Assembly (NCBI RefSeq): GCF_013177675.1
Contig: NZ_CP042652.1
Location: forward strand, 62,001-126,000
Length of the DNA: 64,000 nt
Reading direction: 5' to 3'
From: Arcobacter acticola
GTDB taxonomy: Bacteria > Campylobacterota > Campylobacteria > Campylobacterales > Arcobacteraceae
In this document: positions 16,284-24,601 of the stretch, piece by piece
Layout of the letters: the number at the start of each line of letters is the position of its first letter
How positions within the stretch are numbered: position 1 is the stretch's first letter
The notes under the pieces: generated by a model
Told to the model about the DNA's origin: nothing
What the model saw: only the letters and a program-made list of their open reading frames with translations
The model's database searches: none
Translations under genes and position numbers: made by a program

Positions 16284-19124
16284 TTATAAATTTTTAGATT
16301 TTGTTACTTTATTAACTAGATAAAAGATTGAATTATAATCAAGACCTGATTCATCACTTAATCCAATTTCACAAGTTTTAGATGTAGAAAATGCCATTTT
16401 AGCACCACTTGTTTGCTCTTTTAGATATCTAAGTGCTGATTTATTTAATTCAGGAAAATTAAACCCTCTATCTCCTGCAAAACCACAACATTTTACATCT
16501 GCTGGAATTATTACATTTGTTGAGCAAAGTTTTGCTAAAGAGTTAAATTTATCTTCTAATCCCATTTTTCTTGAACTACAAGTTGTATGAATTGTAATTG
16601 GTTCTTCAATTGCTGTAAATTCTAACTCTTTCGTTAAAAATTCTAAAGCAAATTCAATTGGTTCATAAATATTTAATTTATGTGAAAAACTTTCAAGCAT
16701 TTTTTTAGTACAAGGACTTGTATCGCATAAAATTGGATATTCACCAAATTCACTTACATGTAATAATGCATCTTCCAATTGAGCTGATTTTGTATGTGCA
16801 GCATCATTAAAGCCTTTTGATGAAAATGGCATACCACAACATAAGTTTGGAAGGTTTTGTGGGAATAAAATTTGGTAACCAGCTTTTTGTAATAGTTCTA
16901 CTGTTACATCAAATAATTGTTTCTCCTCTTGTGATGCATCATTTAATCCCATACTTCTTGTTATACATGAAGGGAAATAAACTACTTTTTTATTACTAAC
17001 CTTTTGTTCAAAATTAATATTAATACTTGTAGCTTTTGGCATAGTAATACTCCATTTAGGAAGAGTATTTCTACTTAGGTCTCTGAATGTTTTAGTAACC
17101 GTTTCCATACTAGGTGTTCCTAAAACTTTGTGAATAAAGTTTGCAGAATGAAGACCAATTCTTACACCTTTTAAAGTTGCTGAAAAATTATTTGCAACAA
17201 AATTTGCAATTGATTTAGATGTATCTGAAATTTGCTCCGCTCTTAAGTGTTTAGTTAAGTTTCCTGTATCAATTTTAACAGGACAAGCAGATGAACATAA
17301 ACTACATGTTGCGCATGTTTCTATTCCATCATATTGATATAAATCTTTGTACTCTTTTGCTTCTTTATGCTCTCCAATACTTTCAAGTCTTGAGATTTCT
17401 CTATTTACAACAATTCTTTGTCTTGGTGTTAATGAAAGTTCATTTGATGGACATGTAGGTTCACAAAAACCACATTCAATACATTTATCAACTATTTCAT
17501 TTGTTGCAGGAAGTGTTTTTAAGTTTTTCAAGTGGGCTTGTGCATCATCATTTATAATAACACCTGGATTTAACAATCCTTTAGGGTCAAATAAATTTTT
17601 TATTTTCTTCATCATCATATAAGCATCATAACCCCACTCAACTTCAATAAATGCAGCCATGTTTCTACCTGTTCCATGTTCTGCTTTTAGGCTCCCTTGG
17701 TATTTAACTGCAACACTATGAACTACATCATTCATAAAGTCATCATATCTTTTTACTTCTTTGGGATCTGAAAAATCTTGTGTAAATACAAAGTGGAAGT
17801 TACCTTCAAGTGCATGCCCAAAAATCAAAGCTTCACTGTAATTATGTTTTTTAAATAATTCTTGTAATTCTAATGTAGCTTCAGCTAAACACTCAATAGG
17901 ATAAGCAACATCTTCAATTATAACTGTAGTTCCAGTTTCTCTCACAGCTCCAACTGCTGGAAATAGACCTTTTCTTATTTTCCAATAAAGAGTATATTCT
18001 GCAACATTTTTTGTAAAATAAATATCTCTAACAACTGAAAATTCACTTAATAATTCTTCTATCTGAGCAGTTTGAATATCAAGTTGCTCATCACTTATAG
18101 CTCTTGTTTCAATTAAAAGTGCAGTTACCTTCTCATCAAAATCTTTAATAAAAACTGGCATTGCTGGATCATTCTCAATACTTGCAAGTCCTGCTCTATC
18201 CATTAACTCAACTGCTTCTACATTAATTGTTTTTGCTTCTTTTGCAAGTTTTAATTTAGTAACTGCTGAACATGCTTCTTTAATATCTTTAAAATAAATA
18301 AGAGTACTAGCCTTATCTTTTAAATCTTCAACTGTGTAGTATGTGATTTCTTCAATAAAGGCTAAGGTTCCTTCGCTTCCAATGATTAAATGTTCTAATA
18401 TTTCAAACTCATCATCAAAATCAATTAAAGAATTTAATGAGTAACCACATGTATTTTTAATTTTATATTTTCTTTCTATTTTTGCTCTTAATTCCTCATT
18501 TGCTTTTGTATCATCTGAAAATGATTTTAAATTTTTTAAAAATTCACCATGTGTTTTTCTAAATGAGTCTTTACTTTTTTCACATGAAGTATCAAGTTTT
18601 GTTCCATCAGAAAATATTAGTTTCATTGATTTTAAAGTTTTATACGAGTTTTGTGAAATCCCACAACACATTCCAGATGCATTATTTGCAGCAATCCCAC
18701 CTATCATAGCAGCATTTATAGAAGCTGGATCTGGACCTATTTTTTTTGAATATCTTGCAAGTAATCCATTTACTTGAGCACCTGTAAGTGCTGGTTCTAA
18801 TGAAATATAACTAACATCACTAGCAATTTTGAAATTAGAGAAATTTCTTGAAGTAATTATTAAAATAGAATCACTAATAGCTTGTCCAGAAAGAGAAGTT
18901 CCCCCTGCCCTAAAAGTTATGCTTAAATTCATAGAGTTTGATAATTCTATAATATCTTGAACTTCTTTTGCATTGTCAGTTTTAATTACAATTTTTGGAA
19001 TCAATCTATAAAAAGATGCATCTGTTCCATAAGCTAAAGTATGTAGCTTGTCTGTGAAAATTTTTTCTTTTGGGATTTTATGAATTATTTGATCATAAAA
19101 ATCTTGATATTTTGCTTCTAACAT
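16284..19124 (-). CDS. dld: D-lactate dehydrogenase, FAD/Fe-S fused type
   Basis: 946 residues: an FAD-binding type 4 oxidase half fused to an iron-sulfur/CCG half, as in Dld-II proteins that oxidise D-lactate to pyruvate and feed the quinone pool. Visible features: FAD loop FRAGGTSLSGQAIS, PDPASINAAMIGGIAANN, C-terminal FAD-oxidase motif GHALEGNFHFVF, two 4Fe-4S motifs (CIECGFCEPTCPS and CATCSLCSSACPV) and two CCG modules (CCGMPFSSKG, CCGFAGDRG). It lies about 220 bp downstream of the DctPQM TRAP genes on the same strand, which suggests they supply its substrate. A related 2-hydroxy-acid substrate (for example 2-hydroxyglutarate) cannot be excluded. It lacks the direct-repeat promoter seen at dctP and lutA. 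Confidence 0.8.
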   Translation of the reverse strand: MLEAKYQDFYDQIIHKIPKEKIFTDKLHTLAYGTDASFYRLIPKIVIKTDNAKEVQDIIELSNSMNLSITFRAGGTSLSGQAISDSILIITSRNFSNFKIASDVSYISLEPALTGAQVNGLLARYSKKIGPDPASINAAMIGGIAANNASGMCCGISQNSYKTLKSMKLIFSDGTKLDTSCEKSKDSFRKTHGEFLKNLKSFSDDTKANEELRAKIERKYKIKNTCGYSLNSLIDFDDEFEILEHLIIGSEGTLAFIEEITYYTVEDLKDKASTLIYFKDIKEACSAVTKLKLAKEAKTINVEAVELMDRAGLASIENDPAMPVFIKDFDEKVTALLIETRAISDEQLDIQTAQIEELLSEFSVVRDIYFTKNVAEYTLYWKIRKGLFPAVGAVRETGTTVIIEDVAYPIECLAEATLELQELFKKHNYSEALIFGHALEGNFHFVFTQDFSDPKEVKRYDDFMNDVVHSVAVKYQGSLKAEHGTGRNMAAFIEVEWGYDAYMMMKKIKNLFDPKGLLNPGVIINDDAQAHLKNLKTLPATNEIVDKCIECGFCEPTCPSNELSLTPRQRIVVNREISRLESIGEHKEAKEYKDLYQYDGIETCATCSLCSSACPVKIDTGNLTKHLRAEQISDTSKSIANFVANNFSATLKGVRIGLHSANFIHKVLGTPSMETVTKTFRDLSRNTLPKWSITMPKATSININFEQKVSNKKVVYFPSCITRSMGLNDASQEEKQLFDVTVELLQKAGYQILFPQNLPNLCCGMPFSSKGFNDAAHTKSAQLEDALLHVSEFGEYPILCDTSPCTKKMLESFSHKLNIYEPIEFALEFLTKELEFTAIEEPITIHTTCSSRKMGLEDKFNSLAKLCSTNVIIPADVKCCGFAGDRGFNFPELNKSALRYLKEQTSGAKMAFSTSKTCEIGLSDESGLDYNSIFYLVNKVTKSKNL

Positions 19125-19299
19125 TTTTTATCCTTTTTTATATATATATTTTTTTGATTATGAAAAAAATATTTATCATTCAAGGCGTGGTACGGTATAG
19201 ATTCTTTGTTGAGAGTCGTAAATAAAAGCAAACATTTTATCTTTTATTTTAAAAACAATATTAGAGAGTAATTTTAAAAAGTTTTTATTTTGCATTTTT

Positions 19300-19327
19300 G
19301 CTTCTTAATTAAATAAAGTTAAGAAGC
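19300..19327 (-). terminator. Stem-loop downstream of dctM
   Basis: GCTTCTTAA (19300-19308) pairs exactly with TTAAGAAGC (19319-19327), 22 bp after the dctM stop. No long T-run follows on the minus strand, so termination may be partial and allow read-through into dld. Confidence 0.45.
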
Positions 19328-19348
19328 TTTTGCCCCTTAACTTTTTGT

Positions 19349-20710
19349 TTACATACTTGAACTAATTCCAAATATTTCTGGATAAAATACAAGCAATAAT
19401 AATACTGCTACTTGTATAAATATAAATGGTAAAACACCTTTATAAATTTCAACAGTTCTAACACTATCTGGAACAACACCTTTTAGGTAAAAAAGTGCAA
19501 ACCCAAATGGTGGGGTTAAGAATGAAGTTTGTAAATTCATTGCAATTAATATTGCAAACCAAACTGGATTTATATCTAAGTTCATTGCAATTGGAACTAA
19601 AATAGGAACAATAATATATGAAATCTCAACGAAGTCAATAAAGAATCCTAAAATAAATATTGCTAACATTGTAAATAATATAAATGCAATTTTTTCATCA
19701 CCTGGTAAATTCATCATAAAGTGTTCAACAATTTCATCTCCACCAGTATAAGTAAATACCATTGAGAATGCTGTTGCACCAATTAAAATACCAAATACCA
19801 TTGAAGTTACTTTTACAGATTCAAAAGCTGCTTCTTTTACCATGTCCAGTGAAAATGATCTATAAGCAACAGCTAATAATACAGCACCCAAACACCCAAT
19901 TGCTGAAGATTCAGTTGGTGTAGCAATTCCAGCAAAAATCGAACCTAATACAAATAATATCAGTGTTAATGACGGAATAATATCTATTAATGCTTTAATT
20001 ACTTGTTTCATTTTTGAACCACGAGAAGGATCTTTTGGAATTGCAGGTGCCATATCTTTTTTAAAATATGAAACAATTAAAATAAATATAATATAAGCTG
20101 CAACTAATCCAAGTCCAGGCCAAACAGCAGCTGAAAATAAATCACCGACAGGAACTCTAAATACATCTCCTAAGATAATTAATACAATTGATGGAGGAAT
20201 TATTTGACCAAGTGTTCCAGATGCACAAATAGTTCCACATGCAAGTGGAGTATTATATTTGTATTTCATCATAACAGGTAATGAAATAACACCCATTGCA
20301 ACAACTGATGCACCAACAACTCCAGTAGAAGCTGCTAATAATGTACCAACTAAAACAGTTGAAATAGCAACTCCACCTCTGATTTCACCAAATAAGAATC
20401 CCATAGATTCTAAAAGTTTTTCAGCAAGTCCTGTTTTTTGTAAAATAATACCCATGAAAATAAACATTGGTATTGCCATTAAAACAGTATTTTCCATAAT
20501 TGACATAATTCTATATGGCATAAAGTCAAACATAGAAAGACCTTCACTTATTCCTTCTGTTAAACCTTCAATTAAACCATCATCAAAACCAATCTCTACA
20601 ATTCCTGCAATTACACCAAATAATAAAGATACTGCTGCAAAAGTAAATGCTACTGGAAAACCATAAAGTAGCATTACTAATGAAGCAAAAAACATAATTA
20701 TACCAATCAT
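19349..20710 (-). CDS. dctM: TRAP transporter large permease (DctM)
   Basis: 453 residues with about 12 to 13 membrane segments, the ion-coupled permease of a tripartite TRAP transporter in the inner membrane. Typical strings: SLPVMMKYKYNTPLACGTIC, CASGTLGQIIPPSIVLIILG and LGFFIDFVEISYIIVPILVP. It overlaps dctQ by 4 bp (stop/start ATGA), so the two are translationally coupled. Its partners are encoded immediately upstream. Confidence 0.95.
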   Translation of the reverse strand: MIGIIMFFASLVMLLYGFPVAFTFAAVSLLFGVIAGIVEIGFDDGLIEGLTEGISEGLSMFDFMPYRIMSIMENTVLMAIPMFIFMGIILQKTGLAEKLLESMGFLFGEIRGGVAISTVLVGTLLAASTGVVGASVVAMGVISLPVMMKYKYNTPLACGTICASGTLGQIIPPSIVLIILGDVFRVPVGDLFSAAVWPGLGLVAAYIIFILIVSYFKKDMAPAIPKDPSRGSKMKQVIKALIDIIPSLTLILFVLGSIFAGIATPTESSAIGCLGAVLLAVAYRSFSLDMVKEAAFESVKVTSMVFGILIGATAFSMVFTYTGGDEIVEHFMMNLPGDEKIAFILFTMLAIFILGFFIDFVEISYIIVPILVPIAMNLDINPVWFAILIAMNLQTSFLTPPFGFALFYLKGVVPDSVRTVEIYKGVLPFIFIQVAVLLLLVFYPEIFGISSSM

Positions 20711-21315
20711 TTGTTTTCTCCTTTATCATCTATGTCAACAACATGATGTTTATGTTTATTTAATTCATTTTTAAGATTTTCAATTTCACCTTTTAAATTA
20801 TATTCAGTTGATCCATGAAGACCTTTATATATATTTAGATTTTTTATAAAAAATCCAATAGTTGTGATGATAAGTAAAAAGAATGATAATGGAATTAATG
20901 ATTTTACAATCCATCTATATGGAAGACCACCTGGATCGCCACTTTGCTCATTTGAATTAAAAGATTCAACAACATAAGGAATTGATTCAATTCCTATTAA
21001 AAGTGCAACTGGAAGTATAAATAGAATTGCTCCAATCATATTAACTCTAGCTTTTTTCTTTTCAGTCAATCTATCATAGATTAAATCCACTCTTACGTGA
21101 CCATCTTCTTTTAGTGTGTATGATATTCCTAATAGAATAACCACAGAAAATAAGTGCCACTCCATCTCTTGCATTGCAATACTACCTGTATTAAAAAAGT
21201 ATCTCATAACAACGTCATAAGTTACATTTAAAATCATTAGTACTAATACAAATGCAGTTAGATAACCAATTGCATCAGCAAATTTATCAAAACCACGTTC
21301 TAGTTTTAACAGCAT
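20707..21315 (-). CDS. dctQ: TRAP transporter small permease (DctQ)
   Basis: 202 residues with four membrane segments (VLVLMILNVTYDVVMRYFF, the MEWHLFSVVILLGISY helix, and two more). The conserved DctQ element MQEMEWHLFS is visible. The C-terminal tail is unusually long and charged, ending in an HKHHV cluster. It bridges DctP and DctM in the inner membrane. It lies about 120 bp after dctP, with a strong stem-loop in between, and overlaps dctM. Confidence 0.93.
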   Translation of the reverse strand: MLLKLERGFDKFADAIGYLTAFVLVLMILNVTYDVVMRYFFNTGSIAMQEMEWHLFSVVILLGISYTLKEDGHVRVDLIYDRLTEKKKARVNMIGAILFILPVALLIGIESIPYVVESFNSNEQSGDPGGLPYRWIVKSLIPLSFFLLIITTIGFFIKNLNIYKGLHGSTEYNLKGEIENLKNELNKHKHHVVDIDDKGENK

Positions 21316-21406
21316 AATAATCCTTTTGAAATCATAGATAAGTTAAATAAATATAAATTAGTTTATACATTTATTAAACTTATTATATCTATTTTATTTT
21401 TAGAAG

Positions 21407-21431
21407 CTAACTCTCTTAGAAAGAGAGTTAG
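21407..21431 (-). terminator. Intra-operon stem-loop between dctP and dctQ
   Basis: An exact 11-bp stem (CTAACTCTCTT with AAGAGAGTTAG) and a 3-nt loop sit 6 bp after the dctP stop. No T-run follows on the minus strand. Such hairpins usually protect or attenuate the message so that the binding protein is made in excess over the permeases. Confidence 0.6.
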
Positions 21432-21437
21432 AGTTTT

Positions 21438-22502
21438 TTATAAATTGTCTTTTAAGTATAAGAAATCAGACATTTCTGTCCATTTTCTTGCTTGTTTTTG
21501 GTAAGCTTCTTGAGATTCTAATACTTCTTTTACTATTGGAGATTCTTTTTTAACCTCTTCTAATAAGTCTGCATTAGCTTTTTTCATAGCATCCATAACA
21601 TCTTTAGGGAAAGTTTTAACTTTGATATCTGGGAATTCAGTTAACATTGTTGACCAAGCTTTAGCACTCATGTCATAGTTTTGAATATACATATCATAAG
21701 CTGATACTCTCATTGCTGTTAATAGAATTTGTTGATAATCTTTTGGTAATTTTTCAAATGATTTTTCATTTACTAAAAACTGTAATTCAGTTGCTGGTTC
21801 ATGCCAACCTGTGTAATAGTAAGGTGCAATTTTATGGAATCCCATACTGATGTCCATACCTGGGCCAACCCATTCTAAAGCATCGATAGTTCCTCTTTCA
21901 AGTGAAGTATATAATTCACCTGGAGCTATATTTGTAACAGATAATCCAAGTTTTGCCATAACTTCACCAGCAAAACCAGGAACTCTCATTTTTAAACCTT
22001 GTAAATCAGCAACAGTATTGATTTCTTTTCTAAACCAACCACCCATTTGATTTCCTGTGTTTCCACCTGGGAATGATAAAACACCATGCTTTGCATATGC
22101 TTTTTTCATTAATTCCATTCCACCACCATAGTAGAACCATGCATATTGTTCAGGTGTAGTCATACCAAATGGCATTGTTGTAAATGGAAGAGTATCAATA
22201 TCTTTACCTTTCCAGTAATATGATGCAGAGTGACCCATTTCATATTGACCACCTTTAACCATATCTAAAATACCAAGGGCAGCTTTATGCTTATTTGCAG
22301 CATCAACTCTAATTGTAAATTTACCATCAGACATAGTTTCAACTAAGCTTGCCATATTTGTTGGAGCATCAATAAATGGAGTTAAAGTTGAACCCCAAGT
22401 AGTAGCTAATTTCCATTTAACTTTATCAGCAGCACTTGCAGCTGTAGTAATACCTGCGATTAAAGCAGTAGTAACAAGTAGTTTTGTAGTAGTTTTTAAC
22501 AT
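21438..22502 (-). CDS. dctP: TRAP transporter substrate-binding protein (DctP, TakP-like)
   Basis: 354 residues with a signal peptide (MLKTTTKLLVTTALIAGITTAASA). It is the periplasmic receptor of the TRAP system. The ligand-carboxylate arginine lies in GLKMRVPGFAGEV, and the second-lobe motif is IDALEWVGPGMDISMGFH. The overall pattern is that of the TakP/lactate-binding group (2-oxo acids, lactate) rather than the C4-dicarboxylate group. Proximity to D-lactate dehydrogenase, and a promoter shared with lutABC, favour lactate or pyruvate. A close paralogue is at 54392-55456. The gene has its own direct-repeat promoter. Confidence 0.9.
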   Translation of the reverse strand: MLKTTTKLLVTTALIAGITTAASAADKVKWKLATTWGSTLTPFIDAPTNMASLVETMSDGKFTIRVDAANKHKAALGILDMVKGGQYEMGHSASYYWKGKDIDTLPFTTMPFGMTTPEQYAWFYYGGGMELMKKAYAKHGVLSFPGGNTGNQMGGWFRKEINTVADLQGLKMRVPGFAGEVMAKLGLSVTNIAPGELYTSLERGTIDALEWVGPGMDISMGFHKIAPYYYTGWHEPATELQFLVNEKSFEKLPKDYQQILLTAMRVSAYDMYIQNYDMSAKAWSTMLTEFPDIKVKTFPKDVMDAMKKANADLLEEVKKESPIVKEVLESQEAYQKQARKWTEMSDFLYLKDNL

Positions 22503-22531
22503 TTCATTTCTCCTTAGATTTGTTATTTTAA

Positions 22532-22564
22532 ATTCTAACTATAAGAAATGATATTGATATGATA
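22532..22564 (-). promoter_or_regulatory. Direct-repeat promoter of dctPQM
   Basis: On the minus strand: TATCAT-N5-TATCAT-N10-TAGAAT. The half-sites are 11 bp apart and the presumed -10 box starts 10 bp after the second. It is one of eight sites of identical architecture in this window and lies in the divergent gap with the NDH-2-like gene. Confidence 0.7.
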
Positions 22565-22603
22565 TTTTTCTTCAATAAATCAAATTCAAGTTAGTTTTTT
22601 ACT

Positions 22604-22636
22604 TGACATATTTTTATCATTATTTTTAATTAAAAT
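22604..22636 (+). promoter_or_regulatory. Direct-repeat promoter of the NDH-2-like gene
   Basis: TGACAT-N5-TATCAT-N10-TAAAAT, 28 bp before the start codon. It is the weakest match of the eight (first half-site TGACAT, -10 TAAAAT), but the spacing is exact. It lies back to back with the dctP site. Confidence 0.6.
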
Positions 22637-22663
22637 TTAAAAACTATATTATTAAGGTTTAAA

Positions 22664-23821
22664 ATGAAAAGAGTGATTATTATTGGATCTAGTTATGCAG
22701 GGCTTTATGCAGTTAAAAGATTTTCAAAGTATAAAAATATTGAAGTTATATTATTTGATAAAAATGATTATCATTATATACAAGTAGAATCTTATGGTTT
22801 TGTATCAACATCTTATAGTATGTCTGATGTTACTATAAATATAAATAAATATATAAATAGTTTAAATAAAAATATCAAATTTCATAAAGAAAAAGTAGAT
22901 TCTTTTGACTCAAATTTAAAAGAAATTACAACATCTAATAATATGAAATATTCTTATGATTATTTAATAATGGCAACTGGATCTCTTACTAACTTTCCAA
23001 TTCAAGTTCCAAATATACAAAAGTATTCAGTAGGAATTAAAACTCTTCAAAGTGCTACTAAGGTTGAACAAACTTTCAATTCTCTTATTACTAATAAAAA
23101 ATATCAAAAAGTTAGTCAAAATAATAAATTTAATATTGTAATTGGTGGAGCTGGTCTTTCAGGGGTTGAAATAGCAGCAGATATGGCAGCACATATTAAA
23201 GACAAATTTCCTGATACACAAGATAATACTTTAAAAATAAATATAATTATTGTTGATGGTATGCAAACTGTTTTACCAAATATGGATGATAGATTGGTTA
23301 GTGCTTGTAAAAAAAGATTGGATGAATTAAATATCAAAACATATTTAGGATCATTTATAAAAGATGTAGATGAAAATAAAATTTATTTAGCAAATGATAC
23401 TATTATTGACTATGATTATTTTATCTTCTCAGGGGGAATAAAAGCAGTTAATATTGAATCGAATAAGAATTATGAAATTAATAAATTAAATCAATATATT
23501 GTAAATAATAATTTAAAGTTAAAAGGTGAAAAAGATATTTTTGTTATTGGAGATGCAGCAGAAATAATATCAAATAATAAATATGTACCTCCAACTGCAC
23601 AACTTGCAATTCAATGTGGTGAATATGTATCAACTTATATTCATAATGAATTATCATATAAATACACAGAAGAGTTTACTGCGAAATCAAATGGTGTTTT
23701 AATCTCTTTAGGTGGTAATTATGCAATAGGATTAGTTTATAATAAATTTTTTGTAGAAGGTTATTTTGCTCATTTAATAAAAAAATTTGTTACGTATAGT
23801 CATAAATTGAAATTTATTTAA
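22664..23821 (+). CDS. FAD-dependent NAD(P)H dehydrogenase, NDH-2-like
   Basis: 385 residues of the two-dinucleotide-binding-domain flavoprotein superfamily. The first Rossmann site is VIIIGSSYAGLYAVK (FAD), the second is IVIGGAGLSGVEIAADMA (NADH), and the C-terminal FAD motif is DIFVIGDAAEII. This plan fits type II NADH:quinone oxidoreductases or AIF/FSP1-like enzymes that bind the membrane peripherally. Its promoter carries the same direct repeats as the acyl-CoA oxidation genes. I infer that it reoxidises NADH from 3-hydroxyacyl-CoA dehydrogenase; sulfide:quinone reductase is a less likely alternative because the expected conserved cysteines are not evident. Confidence 0.75.
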   Translation: MKRVIIIGSSYAGLYAVKRFSKYKNIEVILFDKNDYHYIQVESYGFVSTSYSMSDVTININKYINSLNKNIKFHKEKVDSFDSNLKEITTSNNMKYSYDYLIMATGSLTNFPIQVPNIQKYSVGIKTLQSATKVEQTFNSLITNKKYQKVSQNNKFNIVIGGAGLSGVEIAADMAAHIKDKFPDTQDNTLKINIIIVDGMQTVLPNMDDRLVSACKKRLDELNIKTYLGSFIKDVDENKIYLANDTIIDYDYFIFSGGIKAVNIESNKNYEINKLNQYIVNNNLKLKGEKDIFVIGDAAEIISNNKYVPPTAQLAIQCGEYVSTYIHNELSYKYTEEFTAKSNGVLISLGGNYAIGLVYNKFFVEGYFAHLIKKFVTYSHKLKFI

Positions 23822-23833
23822 TTTCTCATTTCT

Positions 23834-23866
23834 TGCCATAAGTTTGTCATTTTATATATATATACT
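23834..23866 (+). promoter_or_regulatory. Direct-repeat promoter of phaJ
   Basis: TGCCAT-N5-TGTCAT-N10-TATACT, with the -10 box 31 bp before the start codon. Half-sites are 11 bp apart. Confidence 0.7.
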
Positions 23867-23897
23867 AATTTAATTTAAAAGAAATAGGAGAAGGTTA

Positions 23898-24332
23898 ATG
23901 ACTACTAAACTTATAGTTGATAATATTGCAATTGAAGATATTAAAGAAGGAATGGAAGCTAGTTATTCTCAAACAATAACTGATGCTGATGTAAAAACTT
24001 TTGCTGGAATGTCAGGTGATCATAATCCTGTTCATGTAAATGATGAATATGCTGCAAATTCAAGATGGGAAAGAAGAATAGCTCATGGTATGATTTCAGC
24101 ATCATTTTTTTCAGGATTAATGGGAACAAAATTACCAGGAATTGGATGTGTTTGGGTTTCTCAAACTTTGAAATTTTTAAAACCTGTATATATTGGTGAT
24201 ACTGTTACTGCAAAAGTTATTGTAAGAGATATTGATTTAGAAAGAAGAAGAGTTTTCTTACGAACAGTATGTAGTGTAAAAGGTGAAATTGTAATTGATG
24301 GAGAAGCGGAAGCTTTTGTTCCTAGAACATAA
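23898..24332 (+). CDS. phaJ: MaoC-type (R)-specific enoyl-CoA hydratase
   Basis: 144 residues, a single hotdog domain of the MaoC/PhaJ family that adds water to trans-2-enoyl-CoA. The catalytic Asp/His loop is intact (MSGDHNPVHVNDEYA), and the hydratase motif RRIAHGMISASFFSGL follows. Known PhaJ enzymes give the (R)-3-hydroxyacyl-CoA. It is the only enoyl-CoA hydratase in the acyl-CoA oxidation cluster; no crotonase-type gene is present. It has its own promoter and terminator. Confidence 0.85.
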   Translation: MTTKLIVDNIAIEDIKEGMEASYSQTITDADVKTFAGMSGDHNPVHVNDEYAANSRWERRIAHGMISASFFSGLMGTKLPGIGCVWVSQTLKFLKPVYIGDTVTAKVIVRDIDLERRRVFLRTVCSVKGEIVIDGEAEAFVPRT

Positions 24333-24359
24333 TTTACCTATCTTTTAAGAAACTAATAT

Positions 24360-24386
24360 AGCTATAAAATATCAAATTTTATAGCT
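24360..24386 (+). terminator. Terminator after phaJ
   Basis: Exact 11-bp stem AGCTATAAAAT / ATTTTATAGCT with a 5-nt loop, followed by a pyrimidine-rich tract (TCTTCCTTT), 28 bp after the stop codon. Confidence 0.7.
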
Positions 24387-24491
24387 TCTTCCTTTAAAAT
24401 TTTCAGCTTAAAAACTTTTTTTTATTCTATTTAATACCACACATTATTAATTCAAAAATTAGTATATTTTATTGCTATTAATAGTATTCAA

Positions 24492-24524
24492 TATCATTAA
24501 AATGTCATCTTTTATAAATATACT
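24492..24524 (+). promoter_or_regulatory. Direct-repeat promoter of the permease gene
   Basis: TATCAT-N5-TGTCAT-N10-TATACT, a full match to the shared architecture. It precedes a short leader frame and the permease gene. Confidence 0.75.
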
Positions 24525-24550
24525 TTTTTAAATTAATAAGGAGAGAAAAG

Positions 24551-24601
24551 ATGAGTATTAATTTAAAAATTAAAGTAAAAAGGAACAAGTATGCAGTTTA
24601 A
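24551..24601 (+). CDS. Possible 16-aa leader peptide overlapping the permease start
   Basis: ATG 24551 is preceded by the strongest Shine-Dalgarno in this gap (AAGGAGAG, about 24538-24545). The frame encodes MSINLKIKVKRNKYAV and stops at 24599-24601, 11 bp inside the permease gene in another frame. Its own late codons contain AAAAGGAA, which serves as the ribosome-binding site of the permease. This geometry suggests translational coupling. It could alternatively be fortuitous. Confidence 0.4.
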   Translation: MSINLKIKVKRNKYAV

